From assembly GCA_002413075.1 (NCBI GenBank), contig DHWG01000091.1, positions 23,145 through 40,707 of the forward strand: 17,563 bases of DNA, written 5' to 3'. Position 1 is the first letter of the stretch; each line of letters starts with the position of its first letter. This DNA is from Desulfosporosinus sp. UBA5188 (GTDB lineage Bacteria > Bacillota > Desulfitobacteriia > Desulfitobacteriales > Desulfitobacteriaceae). This document shows positions 13,390-17,563 of this stretch, in pieces. The notes under the pieces were generated by a model. That model saw nothing but the letters and a program-made list of their open reading frames with translations. It was not told the origin of the DNA and ran no database searches. The position numbers and the translations under genes were made by a program.

Positions 13390-14304
13390 TTAATTAAAAA
13401 CATCGGTGCTGAGATAACGTTCTCCGGTATCAGGCGCAATGACCACCACGTTTTTCCCTTCACCCAGGGTTTCTGCTACCTTCATGGCAGCCCAGACGGC
13501 AGCGCCAGAAGAAATTCCCATTAAAAGTCCTTCTTCGCGGGCTAAACGCCGCGTGATCTCCAAGGCATCCTCGTTGCTCACTGAGATAAGCTCGTCCACA
13601 ATGGCCTTGTTTAAAACTATCGGGACGAACCCAGCCCCAATTCCTTGAATTTTATGGGGTCCCGCTTTTCCACCAGAAATAACAGGAGACGAGGCAGGTT
13701 CCACTCCAATAATCTTTATTTCAGGGAGATGCGCTTTTAAGATCTCACCCACCCCAGTAATCGTGCCTCCCGTGCCAATACCCGCAACAAAGGCATCCAT
13801 ATCCTTCAATTGGTCGAGAAGTTCTATCGCCGTGGTCCTTCGATGGGCCTCTGGATTGGCAGGGTTTTCGAATTGTTGCGGCATAAAGTAATCTGGGTTT
13901 TCATGGAGCAACCGTTTGGCCTCCGCAATCGCCCCCTTCATACCTTCCACGCCAGGTGTTAACACAAACTCTGCGCCATAAGCGCCCATTAGAAGCCGTC
14001 GTTCAACACTCAAAGAGTCTGGCATGACAACAATCAAGCGATAACCTCGGGCGGCTGCGATCATGGCCAGCCCAACCCCTGTGTTCCCACTGGTCGGCTC
14101 AATGATGGTTCCCCCAGGCTTAAGTGCGCCACGTTTCTCGGCCTCCTGAATCATTCCCCAGGCAATACGGTCTTTAATACTTCCCCCTGGATTAAACGAT
14201 TCAACTTTAACATAAATATTGGCCATTCCAGACTGAACCATTCGCTGTAAACGAACTAAAGGGGTCTGCCCTATCAAGTCCATTATAGAATCAACAACAC
14301 GCAT
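13390..14304 (-). CDS. cysK: Cysteine synthase (O-acetylserine sulfhydrylase), CysK type
   Basis: A 304-residue PLP enzyme that makes L-cysteine from O-acetylserine and sulfide. The PLP lysine is Lys44 in NPGGSIKDR. The substrate loop is PTSGNTGVG (70-78), the phosphate-binding loop GTGGT (177-181) and a C-terminal GISSGAA precedes the PLP-ring pocket. Length and motif order are those of CysK/CysM proteins; the family also includes enzymes using other nucleophiles, so cysteine synthase is the likeliest but not the only reading. The ATG at 14302-14304 has AGGGGGA upstream. It has its own promoter (14343-14371) and a palindrome at 14323-14337 near the predicted transcription start, which suggests control by a repressor. 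Confidence 0.93.
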   Translation of the reverse strand: MRVVDSIMDLIGQTPLVRLQRMVQSGMANIYVKVESFNPGGSIKDRIAWGMIQEAEKRGALKPGGTIIEPTSGNTGVGLAMIAAARGYRLIVVMPDSLSVERRLLMGAYGAEFVLTPGVEGMKGAIAEAKRLLHENPDYFMPQQFENPANPEAHRRTTAIELLDQLKDMDAFVAGIGTGGTITGVGEILKAHLPEIKIIGVEPASSPVISGGKAGPHKIQGIGAGFVPIVLNKAIVDELISVSNEDALEITRRLAREEGLLMGISSGAAVWAAMKVAETLGEGKNVVVIAPDTGERYLSTDVFN

Positions 14305-14322
14305 ATTTAATCCCCCTATTTC

Positions 14323-14337
14323 TTACCTATATAGTAA
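14323..14337. promoter_or_regulatory. Palindrome near the cysK transcription start (operator candidate)
   Basis: TTACCTATATAGTAA contains the perfect core CTATATAG (14327-14334) and is nearly a full palindrome apart from one extra C. It covers the predicted start of transcription, about 20 bases before the cysK ATG, where a bound protein would block initiation. Rrf2-family regulators such as CymR control cysteine genes in Firmicutes; whether this site belongs to such a regulator is a guess. Confidence 0.3.
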
Positions 14338-14342
14338 TATTT

Positions 14343-14371
14343 ATGCTACCAATAACGATGCTCTTTGTCAA
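14343..14371 (-). promoter_or_regulatory. sigmaA-type promoter for cysK
   Basis: On the minus strand TTGACA (14366-14371) is a perfect -35 box, followed after 17 bases by TAGCAT (14343-14348), a 4/6 match to the -10 box. It lies in the short gap after the DUF3842 gene, so cysK need not depend on read-through. Confidence 0.65.
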
Positions 14372-14373
14372 AC

Positions 14374-14793
14374 CTAAGACTGATTAAGCTTGAATCTTTC
14401 TTCAATCTCTAGCACCAGGACTTCAATCTGGTGGGGTAGAGGGGTACGAAGCACTCCCACCAGTCTAATATTCCCACGTTGTATTGGCAAAAGCAATTTG
14501 TCCGCTTTACTCGCCGAAATTGCCGTTGCCATTGCAGGGGTTATTTCTCCTAAGAGGCCATAAACCATCATCACTGAAACGGAACCCACAATGAGGTCCA
14601 CCCGTTCTACGTTATAACAAATCGCAGACTCCCCTGAAGCGCCTTCTGTAGCCCCAGCGCGCAACATCGCTCCCGTTGCCAGAGCATTGGTTCCCAAGGC
14701 TAGTATATCCAACCCAGGCAGCTTTTTGCGTAACTGTTCCACAATATGTTTACCAATACCGCCACCCTGTCCATCAATAACTGCTATCCTCAT
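14374..14793 (-). CDS. DUF3842-family protein
   Basis: A 139-residue protein of unknown function that I assign to DUF3842. It opens with MRIAVIDGQGGGIGKHIVEQL, a glycine-rich loop after a beta strand that looks like a nucleotide- or dinucleotide-binding start. Further text includes ALGTNALATGAMLRAGATEGASGESA and the mostly hydrophobic VDLIVGSVSVMMVYGLLGEITPAMATAI. No signal peptide is evident. The ATG at 14791-14793 was chosen for AAGGGGGT just upstream; an ATG 27 bases earlier lies in the terminator hairpin of the preceding gene. It stands alone between a terminator-like hairpin and the cysK promoter. A role in metal or cofactor metabolism is conceivable but not shown. Confidence 0.78.
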   Translation of the reverse strand: MRIAVIDGQGGGIGKHIVEQLRKKLPGLDILALGTNALATGAMLRAGATEGASGESAICYNVERVDLIVGSVSVMMVYGLLGEITPAMATAISASKADKLLLPIQRGNIRLVGVLRTPLPHQIEVLVLEIEERFKLNQS

Positions 14794-14818
14794 AATACCC
14801 CCTTGATTCCTTCTCAAC

Positions 14819-14854
14819 AAAGGGACGATCGTTCCTTAAAAACGTCGTCCCTTT
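14819..14854 (-). terminator. Terminator-like hairpin after the nitroreductase gene
   Basis: AAAGGGACGA (14819-14828) pairs with TCGTCCCTTT (14845-14854). CGTT/AACG extends the stem inside past a single bulged base, giving about 14 pairs. It begins 7 bases after the nitroreductase stop. The minus strand leaves the stem with CCCTTTGTTG, a short T tract, so termination is plausible but maybe incomplete. Confidence 0.6.
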
Positions 14855-14860
14855 CTAAAT

Positions 14861-15658
14861 TTAAGCTTCATTGTCCGCTAGAGATTTTCCACGCCAATGC
14901 TTCATGGCTACCTGTACGGATCGCGCCATTTCAAGGGAGAAGTCAGCTCCTGTTTTTCGAGCATAGATCATTTGTCCCATGTTTTTTGCTCCCAGGGTAT
15001 TCTGAGGTTTGAATCCCTTAGCGCGCTCTGAAAACATGACTTCCCGGTCTTTCTCTGTTAAACCATGGTACGTATTTTCTGACACAATAAATTGCGAATC
15101 AAAGCGTTCCCTAGGCTTAGGCCGTTCGCCCTCCGGGTAATACCCATAACATAACAGACTAATAGGAAACACATAGGGCGGAAGGTTAAACAATTGTTGA
15201 TGTGTTTCATAATTTTCCATAATATCACCGATATAGCAAGATCCAATTCCTAGGGCTTCAGCGGATATCACTGTATTTTGGGCAGCGATCAGCGCATCGC
15301 AACACGCCAATAATAAATCCGCTTCATCGGGTCCATTAAAGTCTCTGCCTTGATCCTTACAATAGTCTTTAACCCCTGAATCTTGATAATAATCAAACCA
15401 GCGTTGAAGATCTGCTAAGAAAACAATGACAAGGGGTGCTTTGGCGATAAACGGTTGATGATCACACGTTTCACTTAAACGCTGCTTTAGGGCTAGATCC
15501 GAGACAATAATCATCGAATACATCATCATATTTCCGGCAGTCGGCGCCCGCATCGCAGCTTCAATGATCGCGTCTTTATCTTCATTCTTGATAGGCCGTT
15601 CAGCATATTGTCGCAATGAAACTCTAGTTCTCAGTATTTCTTGCACCGTCGATTGCAC
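14861..15658 (-). CDS. Nitroreductase-family NAD(P)H:FMN oxidoreductase
   Basis: A 265-residue flavoprotein of the nitroreductase family, closest in layout to NfsA/FRP-like enzymes. FMN-contact motifs are visible at RTRVSLRQYAERPI (about 11-24) and AAMRAPTAGNMMMYSMIIV (about 34-52), with a central ISAEALGIGSCYIGDI and the later ISLLCYGYYPEG. The last 80 residues form an extension with GLTEKDREVMFSERAKGFKP. The physiological substrate is unknown; such enzymes reduce quinones, nitroaromatics or flavins. The start is a GTG (15656-15658) with AAGGCGG about 10 bases upstream; a GTG four codons later, behind AAAGGGTG, is equally credible. It begins 18 bases after the LarA-family gene, so the two are probably co-transcribed. 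Confidence 0.86.
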   Translation of the reverse strand: MQSTVQEILRTRVSLRQYAERPIKNEDKDAIIEAAMRAPTAGNMMMYSMIIVSDLALKQRLSETCDHQPFIAKAPLVIVFLADLQRWFDYYQDSGVKDYCKDQGRDFNGPDEADLLLACCDALIAAQNTVISAEALGIGSCYIGDIMENYETHQQLFNLPPYVFPISLLCYGYYPEGERPKPRERFDSQFIVSENTYHGLTEKDREVMFSERAKGFKPQNTLGAKNMGQMIYARKTGADFSLEMARSVQVAMKHWRGKSLADNEA

Positions 15659-15676
15659 CCTTTGAACACCGCCTTT

Positions 15677-16939
15677 TCAGTCTTCAACATAAGGAATATT
15701 CAGAGGTCCAAGGGGCAATACCGCAAGACTCATATCGGCGCCGTACTGGAGCAATAGTTCCTTCAAAGTCTGTTCAATATCCTTCGTAGGTGTCAGCATG
15801 GCGATTTTGATTGATTCATCAGGTAATGTGGAATAAACGTAAACATCTGCCCACTCCTGGATCATCGCCATTCTTTGAGCTTCCCATTGGTCGAACATTT
15901 GAAACGTTGGATCATTAATCATTTCTAGGAGTTCCTTGGGAGAGTTACGCATCTGCAATATCTGCACAAAGTTTCCGTGAGAAGGCATGCCATCGCTACA
16001 TTCAGCCGCACATATAATCGTACCCCCTTGTTTAACTATCATGCGGGCCGCGTCCATACCTTTTACCGCCTGATATAAGTTTTGATCAAGCGGGTAACCC
16101 GCATTCGTTGTTATCACAACATCGTAGCGTTTATCACATTTAATCATGGCATGTTCCTTGACGAAAGCACATCCTATGCCATGAGCCTCAACCATCTCAC
16201 CGGCAAAAACTCCGGTAAGCTCTTTTTTTCCAGTCAGTGAGACATTAAGGAGAAAATCCGGTTTACAAAACGTATTGATTTCTCTCGTCATTTCTTGCAG
16301 GGGGTTCTTATCTAACTTACCCCAGGTAGCTAACGGATGACCAATCATTTTGGCATTATGAAACGTTAGGATCGTTTCAATTCCCGCGATACCTGGCATA
16401 ACTCCCTTAGGTCCTCCAGAAAAACCTGCAAAGAAGTGAGGTTCTATGAACCCTGTCACGATCCTAAAGTCAGCCTCCACATAAGCTTTATTCAGGTATA
16501 CGTCGCAGCCAGCGCTACTTGTTCCCAGGTTGGTCAGTTCTGATTTTTCGTGACAATGATGGTTAATAATCCGCACGGTATTTACAACGGCTTCCCCTAA
16601 CATCCCGATAAGCTCTTCTCTAGTATTGTCACGATGCGTGCCAAGCCCATTAATAATCGTAACATTCTCCAGGGGGACATGGGGAAGTTCTTCAAGGATC
16701 CAAGGAATTAACTTTTCATTGGGCGTTGGTCTGGTAATGTCGCTAATCACAATGACCACGCGATCACTAGCCTTCACCATTTCTCTGAGAGGTTTGGTAC
16801 CACTAGGGTTGCGCAGAGCCTTCACGACAGCTTCATGCTCGTCCTTAATTGGCTCCAGGCTGGTGGGCTCAATAACTGTCGCATTTTCTGGAACATTGAC
16901 GCTCAAGCCTGTTTTTCCGTAAGCTAAAGTAACTTTCAT
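15677..16939 (-). CDS. larA: LarA-family nickel-dependent 2-hydroxyacid (lactate) racemase
   Basis: A 420-residue protein of the LarA family, which racemises or epimerises 2-hydroxyacids (lactate in Lactobacillus plantarum) with a nickel-pincer nucleotide bound to a lysine. Residues matching the L. plantarum catalytic set can be placed by motif: Asp67 and Arg70 in SDITRP, His102 in GLGTHRDN, His168 in EPHFFAGFSGG, the cofactor lysine Lys178 in GGPKG, His194 in FHNAK, and Tyr289/Gln290/Lys293 in NLYQAVKGM. All appear intact. The ATG at 16937-16939 has AAGGAGG 5 bases upstream. No larB, larC or larE (cofactor synthesis) lies in the window, so these must be elsewhere if the enzyme is active. Many LarA homologues act on other hydroxyacids, so the substrate is open. 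Confidence 0.88.
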   Translation of the reverse strand: MKVTLAYGKTGLSVNVPENATVIEPTSLEPIKDEHEAVVKALRNPSGTKPLREMVKASDRVVIVISDITRPTPNEKLIPWILEELPHVPLENVTIINGLGTHRDNTREELIGMLGEAVVNTVRIINHHCHEKSELTNLGTSSAGCDVYLNKAYVEADFRIVTGFIEPHFFAGFSGGPKGVMPGIAGIETILTFHNAKMIGHPLATWGKLDKNPLQEMTREINTFCKPDFLLNVSLTGKKELTGVFAGEMVEAHGIGCAFVKEHAMIKCDKRYDVVITTNAGYPLDQNLYQAVKGMDAARMIVKQGGTIICAAECSDGMPSHGNFVQILQMRNSPKELLEMINDPTFQMFDQWEAQRMAMIQEWADVYVYSTLPDESIKIAMLTPTKDIEQTLKELLLQYGADMSLAVLPLGPLNIPYVED

Positions 16940-16978
16940 AGTTCCTCCTTTTTTGGTTCAATGTAATGTTTGATTAAT

Positions 16979-17563
16979 TTATAGTTTAGACGCCAAATCA
17001 TGTAATTCTAGACTCACTTGTTGTACCCCTTCGACTAATTTAGCAATTTCCTGATTAGCCTGCGCCTGTTCATGGGTAATTGCGCTGTTACGAAGGGAAC
17101 TTGCCGTAATTTTTTGAATGACGTTCTGAAACTCAAGTAAAATAACACTAATCTCATTGGCTGAACGATTACTTTCTTCTGCTAACTTGCGCACTTCACC
17201 CGCGACCACCGAAAATCCACGACCTTGCTCACCTGCCCGTGCAGCTTCTATTGCCGCATTTAAGCCTAAGAGATTGGTTTGTTTGGCGACTCGCCGAATA
17301 AGCTCTAGTATACTAGCGGTGGACTTGATCTGATTTTGCCCTTCCTGGGCTTCATTAGCAATCGTTTGGCTAATAGACGCTACCTCTTGGGCCGAAGCGG
17401 CCGTTTGTTGCACCGCACTGGCGGCTTGCTCGACTGAAGTACTCAGCACCTCGACTTGATTGCGAATGACGTCCTTTAATTCTTCATCTCGTAACATCAT
17501 GATGACCATGCCAGCTGCAATCCTTGCAACTGGGGAGACTATTTCTAACCGACCACCAATGCC
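16979..17563 (-). CDS. Methyl-accepting chemotaxis protein, C-terminal signalling part (5' end outside window)
   Basis: The reading frame is open to the window edge, so only about 194 C-terminal residues are visible; an internal ATG at 17507-17509 is not taken as the start. The segment is a long coiled coil with the conserved chemotaxis hairpin tip RRVAKQTNLLGLNAAIEAAR followed by AGEQGRGFSVVAGEVRKLAEES, which binds CheA and CheW. It ends soon after the descending helix, without the CheR-tethering pentapeptide found on some receptors. No membrane helix is seen in the visible part; the sensing domain is off-window. The larA gene starts only 39 bases after its stop, so read-through is possible. 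Confidence 0.92.
   Translation of the reverse strand, partial: GIGGRLEIVSPVARIAAGMVIMMLRDEELKDVIRNQVEVLSTSVEQAASAVQQTAASAQEVASISQTIANEAQEGQNQIKSTASILELIRRVAKQTNLLGLNAAIEAARAGEQGRGFSVVAGEVRKLAEESNRSANEISVILLEFQNVIQKITASSLRNSAITHEQAQANQEIAKLVEGVQQVSLELHDLASKL

Noticed and set aside
14305..14373. T-box riboswitch before cysK
   Set aside because: The leader is only about 30 bases, far too short for a T-box, and lacks its conserved core.
1..17563. CRISPR array, tRNA or rRNA genes, prophage or complete insertion sequence
   Set aside because: No regularly spaced repeats, cloverleaf or rRNA-like sequence, integrase or transposase frame was seen on either strand.

Overview
The window reads as chromosomal DNA from an anaerobic, endospore-forming Firmicute, most likely Peptococcaceae/Desulfitobacteriaceae (Desulfosporosinus- or Desulfitobacterium-like). 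This is an inference from three things. The gene order yebC - bofC-like - ruvC - ruvA - ruvB - queA - tgt - yajC - secD - secF parallels the Bacillus subtilis yebC-bofC-ruvAB-queA-tgt-yajC-secDF neighbourhood. Sporulation-type genes are present (SpoIID-like, BofC-like, tiny YjcZ/SscA-like proteins). The set also includes a LarA-type racemase, a DUF3842 protein and a nitroreductase. Every protein gene I support is on the minus strand, so transcription runs from high to low coordinates.

Layout in transcription order. (1) 17563-14861: the 3' part of a methyl-accepting chemotaxis protein, a LarA-family nickel racemase and a nitroreductase, closed by a hairpin at 14819-14854. (2) 14793-14374: a DUF3842 protein. 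(3) 14304-13390: cysteine synthase with its own sigmaA-like promoter and a palindrome near the predicted start of transcription. (4) 13284-5456: the housekeeping block yebC, bofC-like, ruvC-ruvA-ruvB (Holliday junction processing), spoIID-like (peptidoglycan hydrolysis), queA-tgt (queuosine tRNA modification) and yajC (Sec accessory). (5) 5327-3899: an EcsC-family gene overlapping an HD-domain gene, inserted between yajC and secD. (6) 3881-1622: a strong promoter, then secD-secF, which share a TAATG junction. (7) 1579-734: a lipoprotein polysaccharide deacetylase, followed by a hairpin at 686-726. (8) 655-28: four genes of 25-48 codons for tiny glycine/hydrophobic proteins, two alternating types in tandem, behind an excellent sigmaK-type promoter match.

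Three places carry related palindromic sequence: 1-15 (only the end is visible), 5845-5944 and 12403-12515. They resemble the hairpin-rich right ends of IS200/IS605-type elements, which in full elements overlap the TnpB guide RNA. No transposase or TnpB gene lies in the window. A short REP-like G-rich motif and a 16-nt palindrome lie between ruvB and the spoIID-like gene.

Most of the window is conserved housekeeping sequence. The parts most worth a second look are the four-gene micro-protein array with its sigmaK-type promoter, the dispersed IS605-end-like elements, and the EcsC/HD pair inserted in the Sec locus.
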